Shown one piece after another: positions 19,611 to 27,176 of a DNA stretch of 64,000 nucleotides (positions are counted from its first letter, which is position 1; each line of letters starts with the position of its first letter). Origin of the DNA: Streptomyces sp. SAI-127 (GTDB lineage: Bacteria > Actinomycetota > Actinomycetes > Streptomycetales > Streptomycetaceae); the NCBI RefSeq assembly GCF_029894425.1, contig NZ_JARXYJ010000001.1:3100001-3164000 (forward strand). The letters are read 5' to 3'. The position numbers and the translations under genes were made by a program. The notes beneath the pieces were generated by a model that worked only from the letters and a program-made list of their open reading frames with translations, had not been told where the DNA came from and did no database searches.

Positions 19611-20279
19611 GTGTTCGACTTTCTAGAAGGTTATGACGTCCTCGGGGCGTTCTGGATGACGGTGAAACTCACCGCCCTGTCCGCCGTCGGCTCCCTGATC
19701 TGGGGCACCGTGCTGGCCGCGATGCGGGTCAGCCCGGTCCCACTGATGCGCGGATTCGGCACCGCCTACGTCAACATCGTCCGGAACATCCCCCTGACCG
19801 TCATCATCGTCTTCACCTCGCTCGGCCTCGCCGACATCTTCGGTGTGACGATGGGCGCGTCCGACGACTTCAAGGTCCAGGGCTTCCGGCTGGCGGTGCT
19901 CGGATTCGTCGCCTACACCGCGTCCTTCGTCTGCGAGGCGATCCGCTCCGGCATCAACACGGTGCCGCTCGGCCAGGCAGAGGCGGCCCGCGCGATCGGG
20001 CTGAACTTCAGCCAGACCCTGCGTCTCATCGTGCTGCCGCAGGCGTTCCGCTCGGTCATCGGGCCGCTGGCCAACGTGCTGATCGCGCTCACCAAGAACA
20101 CCACCGTGGCGGCCGCGATCGGCGTGGCCGAGGCCGCGTATCTGATGAAGGAAATGATCGAGAACGAGGCCCAGACGCTGCTCATCGGCGCGGTGTTCGC
20201 CCTCGGTTTCGTGGTCCTGACCCTGCCGACCGGTCTGATCCTCGGCTGGCTCAGCAAGCGCCTGGCGGTGAAGCGATGA
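19611..20279 (+). CDS. gluC: glutamate ABC transporter permease GluC
   Basis: Inner-membrane permease of 222 residues, HisM/GlnP type, with about five transmembrane helices. It carries the permease motif for the ATPase contact (EAARAIGLNFSQTLRLIVLP) and RNIPLTVIIVFTSLG. A GTG start with GGGAG just upstream. Its stop overlaps gluD by 4 bases (ATGA), so the two permeases are translationally coupled and form the heterodimeric channel. Confidence 0.93.
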   Translation: MFDFLEGYDVLGAFWMTVKLTALSAVGSLIWGTVLAAMRVSPVPLMRGFGTAYVNIVRNIPLTVIIVFTSLGLADIFGVTMGASDDFKVQGFRLAVLGFVAYTASFVCEAIRSGINTVPLGQAEAARAIGLNFSQTLRLIVLPQAFRSVIGPLANVLIALTKNTTVAAAIGVAEAAYLMKEMIENEAQTLLIGAVFALGFVVLTLPTGLILGWLSKRLAVKR

Positions 20280-21187
20280 GCTCGGTCCTCTACGACACTC
20301 CCGGCCCCCGCGCCAAGCGGCGCAACGTCCTCCTGTCGATCCTCTTCACCGTTCTCCTCGCCCTCCTCCTGTGGTGGGTGTGGCAGACGATGGACGACAA
20401 GGGCCAGCTGAAGTGGAGCCTCTGGGAGCCCTTCACCACCAGCGAGGCCTGGACGACGTATCTGCTGCCCGGTCTCGGTGACACCCTCAAGGCCGCGGCG
20501 ATCGCCATGGTGATCGCCCTCCCGCTGGGTGCGGTCTTCGGCATCGCCCGCATGTCCGACCACGCCTGGGTGCGGGGCGCGGCGGGCACGGTGGTCGAGT
20601 TCTTCCGGGCGATCCCGGTGCTGCTCCTGATGCTGTTCGCCAACGAGTTCTACGTCCGCTCCTCGGACATCTCCAGCGAACAGCGGCCCCTGTACGCCGT
20701 CGTCACCGGCCTGGTGCTCTACAACGCCTCGGTGCTCGCCGAGATCGTCCGCGCCGGCATCCTCTCCCTGCCCAAGGGACAGACGGAGGCGGCCTACGCG
20801 GTCGGCCTGCGCAAGGGCCAGACGATGACCAGTGTCCTGCTCCCGCAGGCGGTCACCGCGATGCTGCCGGCCATCGTCAGCCAGCTGGTCGTCATCGTGA
20901 AGGACACCGCGCTGGGCGGCGTGATGCTGGGCTTCACCGAGCTGCTCAACTCGCGCAGCACGCTGGCGGCCAACTACGCCAACGTCATCCCGAGCTTCAT
21001 CGTCGTCGGCATCATCTACATCATCCTGAACTTCCTCCTCACCAGCTTCGCGGGCTGGCTGGAGCAGAGGCTGCGGCGCAGCAAGAAGAGCACGGGCGCG
21101 GTCCTCGGCGAGGACACGGTGGAGGTCAACCCCGCCGCGGTGCGTGGCGCCTACGGAACCGGCGAGAACACCGGCGGCGGATTCTGA
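20276..21187 (+). CDS. gluD: glutamate ABC transporter permease GluD
   Basis: Second permease, 303 residues, with an extra N-terminal helix (LLSILFTVLLALLLWWVW), a periplasmic insert and the BPD_transp_1 core. The contact motif is EAAYAVGLRKGQTMTSVLLP and the family motif FFRAIPVLLLMLF. A hydrophilic, Gly-rich C-terminal tail of about 45 residues ends the protein. Last gene of gluABCD; an inverted repeat follows. Confidence 0.93.
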   Translation: MSSVLYDTPGPRAKRRNVLLSILFTVLLALLLWWVWQTMDDKGQLKWSLWEPFTTSEAWTTYLLPGLGDTLKAAAIAMVIALPLGAVFGIARMSDHAWVRGAAGTVVEFFRAIPVLLLMLFANEFYVRSSDISSEQRPLYAVVTGLVLYNASVLAEIVRAGILSLPKGQTEAAYAVGLRKGQTMTSVLLPQAVTAMLPAIVSQLVVIVKDTALGGVMLGFTELLNSRSTLAANYANVIPSFIVVGIIYIILNFLLTSFAGWLEQRLRRSKKSTGAVLGEDTVEVNPAAVRGAYGTGENTGGGF

Positions 21188-21193
21188 CAGTCA

Positions 21194-21267
21194 GTCAAGT
21201 GAGTTGAACCGTCCGCCCGGACGACACGGAGGCAGTGGCATGATCGCCACTGCCTCCGTCACTTGAC
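21194..21267. terminator. nested inverted repeat terminating gluABCD
   Basis: The inner stem ACGGAGGCAGTGGC (21226-21239) pairs with GCCACTGCCTCCGT (21246-21259), a perfect 14 bp. An outer pair, GTCAAGTGA (21194-21202) and TCACTTGAC (21259-21267), frames it. The position right after gluD fits a terminator; the outer arm could also be an operator half-pair. Confidence 0.7.
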
Positions 21268-21375
21268 GCAAGCACCGGCAATGGGTTGCATACGTTCTGT
21301 GATCGTGCACCCTGCCCCAACCTCCTGTTCAGATACATCTCCCGGCATTCCGCTGCGGGCAGGGGGCGCCGCGCC

Positions 21376-22980
21376 GTGGACCCGGTGATCATCGTCGGAG
21401 CGGGGCCCGTCGGGCTCACGCTCGCCCTGGCGCTGGCGCGTCAGGAGGTGCCCTCCGTGGTCCTCGACGAAGGCCCGGGCAAGGACGAACCCCGCCTGGC
21501 CCGGACCGCCGTACTGCACGAGGACACCGCCGCTCTCATCTCGCGGCTGACCGGAGTGCCGGTCAACGAGCTCGGTGTGCACTGGGCCGGATGGCGGTCG
21601 ATGCGCCGCAAGCAGGTGATGCGCGAGGTCGACTTCGAGGAGGCCGGAGACGCCCCTCTGCACCTCGCGCAGCACGTCCTGACCGGCGCCCTGCGCGCCG
21701 CCCTGGCCGAGCAGCGACTGGTCAAGCTCACCACCGAAAGCCGTCTCGACACGATCGAGCAGGAGCCCTCGGGCGTCACCGCCCATACCCGCGGCCCCAA
21801 GGGCACCTGGTGGCGCGGCAGTTACCTGGTCGGCTGCGACGGCCCGCGTTCCACCGTGCGCAAGCTCCAGGACATCCGCTTCCCGGGCCGTACGGCGGTC
21901 GAGCGCCACGCGGTCGCCGCCCTGCGCGCGGAACTCCCCTGGGAGGACCGGGCGTTGCTCCACCGGATGCCACCGTGGCGGACGTCCGGCCCGTCGGCCG
22001 GGGAGATCACCGCGCGCCCGCTCCCCGACGGAGTGTGGCGCCTGGACTGGCTGCTGCCGCCGGGCAAGGACCTGGTCACCCCCGAGCTCCTGGTGGCCCG
22101 CGTCCGGGAGACCCTGGCCGGCTGGACGGGCGGCTCGACACCGCCGTACGAACTCCTCGACACCGGGGTCCACACCGTGCACCACCGGCTGGCCCGCCGC
22201 TGGCGCGCCGGCCGGGTCTTTGTCGCCGGGGACGCGGCGCACTGCCTCGGGGCGCTCGGCACGCAGGGCCTCGACGAGGGCCTCAAGGACGCCGACAACC
22301 TCGCCTGGAAGCTCGCCCTGGCCTGGCACCACGGGTCGCACGAGGCGCTTCTCGACAGCTACCAGACCGAGCGGCGCACGGTCGTCGCCGGTCGGCTGCG
22401 CGCCGCCGACCAGGCGCTGCCGCTGCTGCGTGGCGGCGGGGGGCTGCGCTCGGTCGTCCCCGGCTCGGCCCGCGGCCACGACGCCCTGCTCACCGACGGT
22501 CACCTGGGTCGCGGCCCGCTCGGCGCGCCGGGGACGTACGCCGACTCGCCCCTCGCGCCCCGGCATCTCGAAGGAGAGGTGCCCGTCGACACCCTGCCGG
22601 GGTCCGCGGTCGCGGATGTGCGGGTCACCGCCGAGGACGGCTCGTTCGTACGGCTGCGCGAGCGCCTCGGCCGCGGCGCGCTGCTGGTCGTACTGGTCGC
22701 GCCGGGCACCGGAGTGTGGGAGCGCAAGCACTGGGTGACCGCCGGGATCATGCCCCGTCTGGCCGCGTCGGTGACCGCGCTGCCGCACCACGCCGAGCTC
22801 CTGGTGGCCGAGGAGTACCCGGGTGCGGCCCCCCACACGGTCCTTCTCGTACGGCCCGACGGTCACCTCGTCACGGCGCTGAGCGGAGTCCGCCCGGCCG
22901 ACCTGTACTCGGCGGCCGAGACGGCGCTCGGCGGACCGCCGGCGAAGGCCGAGGCCGGCGCGGGGGCCGGCTCCCGTTGA
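21376..22980 (+). CDS. FAD-dependent aromatic monooxygenase (UbiH/MhpA-like)
   Basis: 534-residue flavoprotein hydroxylase of the FAD_binding_3 family. It has the dinucleotide motif IIVGAGPVGLTLALALA at residues 5-21, the DG motif GCDGPRSTVRKL and the second FAD motif GRVFVAGDAAHCLGALGTQGLDEGLKDADNLAWKL. A thioredoxin-like C-terminal domain follows. The substrate is unknown. The GTG at 21376 opens the FAD fold directly; a longer in-frame extension to 21286 is unlikely. Not in a biosynthetic cluster; the neighbours are transport and cysteine genes. Confidence 0.88.
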   Translation: MDPVIIVGAGPVGLTLALALARQEVPSVVLDEGPGKDEPRLARTAVLHEDTAALISRLTGVPVNELGVHWAGWRSMRRKQVMREVDFEEAGDAPLHLAQHVLTGALRAALAEQRLVKLTTESRLDTIEQEPSGVTAHTRGPKGTWWRGSYLVGCDGPRSTVRKLQDIRFPGRTAVERHAVAALRAELPWEDRALLHRMPPWRTSGPSAGEITARPLPDGVWRLDWLLPPGKDLVTPELLVARVRETLAGWTGGSTPPYELLDTGVHTVHHRLARRWRAGRVFVAGDAAHCLGALGTQGLDEGLKDADNLAWKLALAWHHGSHEALLDSYQTERRTVVAGRLRAADQALPLLRGGGGLRSVVPGSARGHDALLTDGHLGRGPLGAPGTYADSPLAPRHLEGEVPVDTLPGSAVADVRVTAEDGSFVRLRERLGRGALLVVLVAPGTGVWERKHWVTAGIMPRLAASVTALPHHAELLVAEEYPGAAPHTVLLVRPDGHLVTALSGVRPADLYSAAETALGGPPAKAEAGAGAGSR

Positions 22981-22986
22981 CGTGCT

Positions 22987-23018
22987 CACCGTCACTGTGT
23001 GTCCACATAGTGACGGTG
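22987..23018. terminator. hairpin after the monooxygenase and before the Cys leader promoter
   Basis: CACCGTCACT (22987-22996) pairs with AGTGACGGTG (23009-23018); the loop can add TGTG/CACA after one mismatch. No U-run follows. It ends three bases before a predicted -35 element, so it may be a terminator or an operator for the cysteine unit. Confidence 0.55.
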
Positions 23019-23020
23019 AG

Positions 23021-23050
23021 TTGAAACGCTCCGGGCCCTCATGGTGTACT
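23021..23050 (+). promoter_or_regulatory. predicted promoter of the cysteine-catabolism unit
   Basis: A -35 TTGAAA (23021-23026) and -10 TGTACT (23045-23050) with an 18-base spacer put transcription start at about 23057-23058, coinciding with the GTG of the leader ORF. This implies a leaderless transcript. Confidence 0.5.
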
Positions 23051-23057
23051 CCGCATC

Positions 23058-23144
23058 GTGACCGACACCTGTGTGCGCCTGTGGCGGAGGGTCCATATGG
23101 ACCTCGTCCGCTATGCGGGCTGCGTGTGTCGCCCGTCCTGCTGA
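23058..23144 (+). CDS. Cys-rich leader peptide (28 aa), putative cysteine attenuator
   Basis: Short ORF starting GTG with no Shine-Dalgarno sequence and ending 76 bases before cysteine dioxygenase. The product has an Arg-rich middle followed by HMDLVRYAG and ends CVCRPSC, with four cysteines in total, three within the last seven residues. The Arg/His-x-Asp-Leu-x-Arg pattern and Cys-Arg tail match the putative leader peptides seen upstream of sulfur-metabolism genes in Streptomyces. It also resembles the leaderless polycysteine ORFs shown in mycobacteria to act as cysteine-responsive attenuators. Ribosome stalling at the Cys codons would report low cysteinyl-tRNA. The function here is inferred. 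Confidence 0.75.
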   Translation: MTDTCVRLWRRVHMDLVRYAGCVCRPSC

Positions 23145-23220
23145 ATTCGCCTCTTCACTTTCCCGCGTGCTGTGTCCGTGCGACGGCACGCCTTCGCGAA
23201 CTCTTCTCAGGACGGTGTCC
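23145..23220 (+). promoter_or_regulatory. leader region with alternative hairpins sequestering the cysteine dioxygenase RBS
   Basis: Two stems compete. GCGTGC (23165-23170) can pair with GCACGC (23186-23191), or CGTGC (23177-23181) with GCACG (23186-23190) across a GACG loop. GGAC-GGT-GTCC (23210-23220) folds over the AGGACGG ribosome-binding site, and the upstream GTCC (23174-23177) can also pair with GGAC. This is a plausible attenuation layout but not proven. Confidence 0.4.
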
Positions 23221-23754
23221 GTGTCTGCCTCCCCCGCATTCCCCTCGGTGTCCTCCATCGCGCCGCCCACCCAGGCCGACCTCCTCGACTTCGTACGGCG
23301 CACCGCCGCCGACTCCGAGCTGATCGACTCGCTCCCCCTCGACCCGGAGGGCCGCACCTGGGTGCGCCTGGAGGGGCCCGGCGGCAGCGAGGCGTGGCTG
23401 ATCGGCTGGCCGCCCGGCACCGGCACCGGCTGGCACGACCACGCCGAGTCGGTCGGCGCCTTCACCATCGCCGCCGGAGAGCTCAAGGAGAACTCCCTCG
23501 CCGCCCGGCTGCCCGCCGACGGCTGGAAGACCCTCGAACTCTCCGAGGACGTGGACCGCGAGCGACGACTGCCGGCCGGAAAGGGCCGCTCGTTCGGACA
23601 GCACCACGTCCACGAGGTCCTCAACGAGTCCACCGAGGTCCACGCGGTCTCGGTGCACGCCTACTACCCGCCCCTCCCCCAGATCCGCCGCTACAGCCGC
23701 ACGGGCCAGATCCTCCGGCTGGAGCACGTGGAGCGTCCGGAGGACTGGCAGTGA
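23221..23754 (+). CDS. cysteine dioxygenase
   Basis: Non-haem iron cupin, 177 residues, oxidising cysteine to cysteine sulfinate. Two metal histidines are visible in GTGWHDHAES (H72, H74), with the third in FGQHHVHEVLNES (around H131). The family aromatic tail is HAVSVHAYYPPLPQIRRY. The GTG at 23221 follows AGGACGG; longer frames run through the leader region and are rejected. The rhodanese gene overlaps its stop by 4 bases, so both enzymes are co-translated and likely handle excess cysteine sulfur. Confidence 0.9.
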   Translation: MSASPAFPSVSSIAPPTQADLLDFVRRTAADSELIDSLPLDPEGRTWVRLEGPGGSEAWLIGWPPGTGTGWHDHAESVGAFTIAAGELKENSLAARLPADGWKTLELSEDVDRERRLPAGKGRSFGQHHVHEVLNESTEVHAVSVHAYYPPLPQIRRYSRTGQILRLEHVERPEDWQ

Positions 23755-24227
23755 GCGCCCCGCCTGCCGGTCGTACGGCCGAACAGGCGCCCGGCGTCGA
23801 CGAGTTGCTGGAGCGGGTCCGCGCGGGTTACCAGCGGGTCGGAGCCCAGGAGGCGTACGACGCCGTCCAGGCCGGTGAGGCCCTGCTGGTGGACATCCGT
23901 TACGCGGCCCTGCGCGAGCACGACGGGCTGATCCCGGGTGCCCTGGTCGTCGAGCGCAACGAACTGGAGTGGCGCCTCGACCCGCGGGGCAGCCACCGTC
24001 TCCCCGAGGCCACGGACCACGATCTGCGGGTCGTGGTGGTGTGCGACGAGGGGTACGCCTCCAGCCTGGCGGCGGAGTCCCTGCACCGGCTGGGGCTGCG
24101 CCGGGCCACGGATCTGGTCGGCGGTTTCCAGGCCTGGCGGGCTGCGGGGCTGCCGGTCACCGCCCGGGCCGTCGGGACGGCGGCTCCTGGAGTGCCGGAA
24201 CGTCAGCCGACGCCGGGCGGGCGGTAG
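23751..24227 (+). CDS. rhodanese-domain sulfurtransferase
   Basis: 158-residue single-domain rhodanese. The active-site loop is CDEGYASS with catalytic Cys98; the CH2-like motif HDGLIPGALVVERNELEWRL and C-terminal LVGGFQAWRAAGLPV complete the fold. It starts with GTG overlapping the dioxygenase stop (GTGA). It probably moves sulfane sulfur generated in cysteine degradation, possibly to cyanide or thiol acceptors; the specific acceptor is unknown. The last 20 residues are disordered and Pro-rich. Confidence 0.88.
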   Translation: MSAPPAGRTAEQAPGVDELLERVRAGYQRVGAQEAYDAVQAGEALLVDIRYAALREHDGLIPGALVVERNELEWRLDPRGSHRLPEATDHDLRVVVVCDEGYASSLAAESLHRLGLRRATDLVGGFQAWRAAGLPVTARAVGTAAPGVPERQPTPGGR

Positions 24228-24277
24228 AGCGGGGCCTGTCCGCGGTCAGCTTGGTGACCGGACGACGGTGCCGGTGA

Positions 24278-24323
24278 CGGCCGGCTCTCCCTGCCCGTCG
24301 GGGAGACCCGGTCCTGCCGGCCG
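24278..24323. terminator. hairpin between convergent rhodanese and recX genes
   Basis: CGGCCGGC (24278-24285) pairs with GCCGGCCG (24316-24323), enclosing a second small stem TCTCCC/GGGAGA. No U-tract. The position between convergent genes fits a bidirectional terminator. Confidence 0.4.
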
Positions 24324-24350
24324 GTGATGCCTCCTGGAAACTCCCCCGCG

Positions 24351-25310
24351 TCAGAACCCCTCGTCGCCGAGGAACTCCGTCTCCTCGCCCTCCTCCTCCA
24401 GCGCCTGGCGGACCACCCGCAGGGCCATGCCCTCGGAGTAGCCCTTGCGGGCGAGCATGCCGGCGAGGCGGCGCAGTCGCTTGTCGCGGTCGAGGCCGCG
24501 AGTCGCGCGCAGCTTGCGGTCGACGAGCTCGCGGGCCGTGGCCTCCTCCTGCTCGGAGTCGAGCTGCGAGACCGCCGCGTCGATCAGCGTGGAGTCGACG
24601 CCCTTGGTCCGCAGCTCCTGGGCGAGCGCGCGCCGGGCGAGCCCCCGGCCGTGGTGCCGGGACTCCACCCAGGCGTCCGCGAACGCGCTGTCGTTGATCA
24701 GTCCGACCTCCTCGAACCGCGACAGCACCTCCTCGGCGGCGTCGTCCGGGATCTCCCGCTTGCGCAGGGCGTCGGCGAGCTGCTTCCGGGTACGCGGGGT
24801 CCCGGTGAGCAGGCGCAGACAGATCGCCCGCGCCCGCTCCACCGGGTCCGCCGGAGGCTCCCCCTTCTCGGCCCTCGACAAGGAGGGGCCGCCTCCGTCC
24901 TCGCCGGGCGACTCCCCGAAGCCGCGGCGACGCTCCCGGCGCCCACGGGGTCCGCCCGGGGCTTGGCCGCCTCGACGCGAGCTCCGGCCGAACGCCGCCC
25001 CGTCCCCGGACTCGTCGCCGCCCGGCCCACCATCGCCGTACGTCCCGCCGCGATAGGACCGACCGGCGCCGTACGCCAGGTCATCACCGGCCGCCCCCTC
25101 GACGGCGTATGACGTCGCGCGGCCGAATCCCCCGTCCGCGCCGCCCGTCGGCTCATGGCCGATCCGCCCCATGCCGTACGACACCGAGCGGCCGTGTCCC
25201 CCGTCCGCACCGTCCCCGTCACCGCCCGGCCCGGCAGAACCCCCGTCGCCCTTTCCGCCCCGTCCTCGCGGAGCGTCCTCGTACTCGGCCCAGTCGGTTC
25301 GCCGTGTCAC
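24351..25310 (-). CDS. recX: RecX recombination regulator with long Gly-rich N-terminal extension
   Basis: 319-residue protein. The C-terminal half (about 165-319) is the RecX domain, built of three-helix repeats (RARAICLRLLTGTPRTRKQL, VGLINDSAFADAWVESRHH, GYSEGMALRVVRQAL), which modulates RecA filaments. The first 150 residues are low-complexity Gly/Asp/Arg, with repeated motifs such as GGADGGFGRATSY and AYGAGRSYRGG, probably disordered. The GTG at 25310 lies 4 bases after the recA stop on the same strand, so recA-recX is an operon. Typical RecX proteins are about 150-190 residues; the extension is characteristic of this lineage. Confidence 0.92.
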   Translation of the reverse strand: MTRRTDWAEYEDAPRGRGGKGDGGSAGPGGDGDGADGGHGRSVSYGMGRIGHEPTGGADGGFGRATSYAVEGAAGDDLAYGAGRSYRGGTYGDGGPGGDESGDGAAFGRSSRRGGQAPGGPRGRRERRRGFGESPGEDGGGPSLSRAEKGEPPADPVERARAICLRLLTGTPRTRKQLADALRKREIPDDAAEEVLSRFEEVGLINDSAFADAWVESRHHGRGLARRALAQELRTKGVDSTLIDAAVSQLDSEQEEATARELVDRKLRATRGLDRDKRLRRLAGMLARKGYSEGMALRVVRQALEEEGEETEFLGDEGF

Positions 25311-25314
25311 GGGA

Positions 25315-26439
25315 TCAGCTCTTGGCGGCCGGAGCCTTGGCCTTGGTCGCCTTCGCAGCCGCCGGAACCGGCGCCTTCGCGGCATCGTCCGCGGCAGTGG
25401 ACACCGCGGCGTCCGCACTGGGCTCGGCGGCCGGCTCCTGGGGCCGCACGCCGACGCCCAGCTTCTCCTTGATCTTCTTCTCGATCTCGTTGGCCAGGTC
25501 GGGGTTGTCCTTCAGGAAGTTGCGCGCGTTCTCCTTGCCCTGGCCGAGCTGGTCGCCCTCGTACGTGTACCAGGCGCCTGCCTTGCGGACGAAGCCGTTC
25601 TCCACGCCCATGTCGATCAGACCGCCCTCGCGGCTGATGCCCTGCCCGTAGAGGATGTCGAACTCGGCCTGCTTGAAGGGCGGCGCGACCTTGTTCTTGA
25701 CGACCTTGACGCGGGTGCGGTTGCCGACCGCGTCCGTGCCGTCCTTCAGGGTCTCGATACGACGGATGTCGAGCCGCACCGAGGCGTAGAACTTCAGCGC
25801 CCGGCCACCGGTCGTGGTCTCCGGGGAGCCGAACATCACGCCGATCTTCTCGCGGAGCTGGTTGATGAAGATCGCGGTGGTCTTGGACTGGTTGAGCGCG
25901 CTGGTGATCTTCCGCAGGGCCTGGCTCATCAGACGGGCCTGCAGACCGACGTGGCTGTCGCCCATCTCGCCCTCGATCTCCGCGCGCGGGACGAGCGCGG
26001 CGACGGAGTCGATGACGATGAGGTCGAGGGCGCCGGAGCGGACCAGCATGTCCACGATCTCCAGAGCCTGCTCGCCGTTGTCCGGCTGGGAGAGGATCAG
26101 GTTGTCGATGTCGACGCCGAGCTTCTTCGCGTACTCGGGGTCGAGGGCGTGCTCCGCGTCCACGAAGGCGACCTGGCCGCCGGCCTTCTGGGCGTTGGCC
26201 ACCGCGTGCAGCGTCAGGGTCGTCTTACCGGAGGACTCCGGTCCGTACACCTCCACCACCCGGCCACGCGGCAGGCCGCCGACGCCGAGGGCGACGTCGA
26301 GTGCGGTCGACCCGGTGGGGATGACCTCGATGGGCTCGTTCGGCCGCTCGCCCAGGCGCATCACGGCACCCTTGCCGAACTGCCGTTCAATCTGTGCGAG
26401 CGCGGCGTCGAGCGCCTTCTCGCGGTCGGTTCCTGCCAT
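25315..26439 (-). CDS. recA: recombinase RecA
   Basis: DNA-dependent ATPase for homologous pairing, strand exchange and LexA autocleavage. The 374-residue protein has Walker A GPESSGKT (66-73), Walker [11 protein letters not shown], the L2-region segment [23 protein letters not shown] and an Ala/Lys/Pro-rich C-tail. ATG at 26439 with GGTGGAA upstream; the length equals that usual in Streptomyces. A LexA-type operator lies 165 bases upstream, and recX follows. Confidence 0.98.
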   Translation of the reverse strand: MAGTDREKALDAALAQIERQFGKGAVMRLGERPNEPIEVIPTGSTALDVALGVGGLPRGRVVEVYGPESSGKTTLTLHAVANAQKAGGQVAFVDAEHALDPEYAKKLGVDIDNLILSQPDNGEQALEIVDMLVRSGALDLIVIDSVAALVPRAEIEGEMGDSHVGLQARLMSQALRKITSALNQSKTTAIFINQLREKIGVMFGSPETTTGGRALKFYASVRLDIRRIETLKDGTDAVGNRTRVKVVKNKVAPPFKQAEFDILYGQGISREGGLIDMGVENGFVRKAGAWYTYEGDQLGQGKENARNFLKDNPDLANEIEKKIKEKLGVGVRPQEPAAEPSADAAVSTAADDAAKAPVPAAAKATKAKAPAAKS

Positions 26440-26600
26440 GGGTTCCACCCGATTTGCTTGAGTCGATCGCTTCACGTCAAAGACGCTAACGCCTGCCACT
26501 GACAATGCGTCCCGACGCCCGTCCAGCCTGTGGATAACTAGGGCGCTTCTCCATGCAAACCATGCCGAAACGCCCGCCGTTGACTTCGCCGGAACTTCCA

Positions 26601-26629
26601 TAAGAATGGATGTTCGATTTTTGTGTCAA
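26601..26629 (-). promoter_or_regulatory. recA promoter with SOS (LexA) box
   Basis: Reading the minus strand, a -35 TTGACA (26629-26624), 17 bases and a -10-like TTCTTA (26606-26601). Within the spacer lies GAACATCCATTC (26615-26604), the known form of the streptomycete SOS box. LexA binding there would block RNA polymerase. The recA leader is then about 155 bases. The box lies between divergent genes and may also affect the plus-strand pair at 26772. Confidence 0.75.
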
Positions 26630-26771
26630 GCGCACCACACGCCACCCGGGACACTTCCTGCGGCACCCTCCGACGGCTTCCTCCGCCGCGCTCCGGCTAC
26701 TTCCCGCGGCGTACTTCAGGTGTCTTCGGCGGTACGACGACCGGGCGGGCCGTTCTCGCGAGTCTGGTGCC

Positions 26772-27176
26772 ATGGAGACCACGACGAGCACCTCAGAGAC
26801 CACCCGGAACGACACCGGCACGGCACGTTCCCCCGCCGTCGTCGCGACCCTGTCCGCACTGCTCCTGCTGGCCGCGTCCATAGCCGGCCAGATCGCCGCC
26901 GGAGCGGACTATCCCATTGTCCCGCCCGGACTCGTCATCCCGCTCGTGGTGGCAGGACTGGTGGCCTGGCGCACGAACCGATGGACGACCGGACTCGCCC
27001 TCGGAGTCGGCCTGTTCATCGGCACGGGCGCGATCCTGACCCCGAACACCGGCGACCACCTCTCCTCGGGGGACACCGCCCTCATCGCCTCGACTGCGGC
27101 CGAACTCGTCGCGCTCGCCACCCTGGTGATCGCCGGGGCCGCGGCCACCTTGCCCCGGAAGGGAACACGGCGCTGA
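26772..27176 (+). CDS. hypothetical membrane protein, 134 aa
   Basis: Thr/Ser-rich N-terminus, then about four hydrophobic helices (ATLSALLLLAASIAGQIA, GLVIPLVVAGLVAW, TTGLALGVGLFIGTGAI, TAAELVALATLVIAG). Function unknown. Divergent from recA; its stop overlaps the next gene by one base (TGATG), so the two membrane proteins are probably made together. The ATG at 26772 is chosen because the frame upstream crosses the recA promoter. Confidence 0.7.
   Translation: METTTSTSETTRNDTGTARSPAVVATLSALLLLAASIAGQIAAGADYPIVPPGLVIPLVVAGLVAWRTNRWTTGLALGVGLFIGTGAILTPNTGDHLSSGDTALIASTAAELVALATLVIAGAAATLPRKGTRR

Noticed and set aside
26610..26771. Upstream extension of the membrane protein at 26772
   Set aside because: It would begin inside the recA SOS box and promoter; the ATG at 26772 begins a sensible protein.
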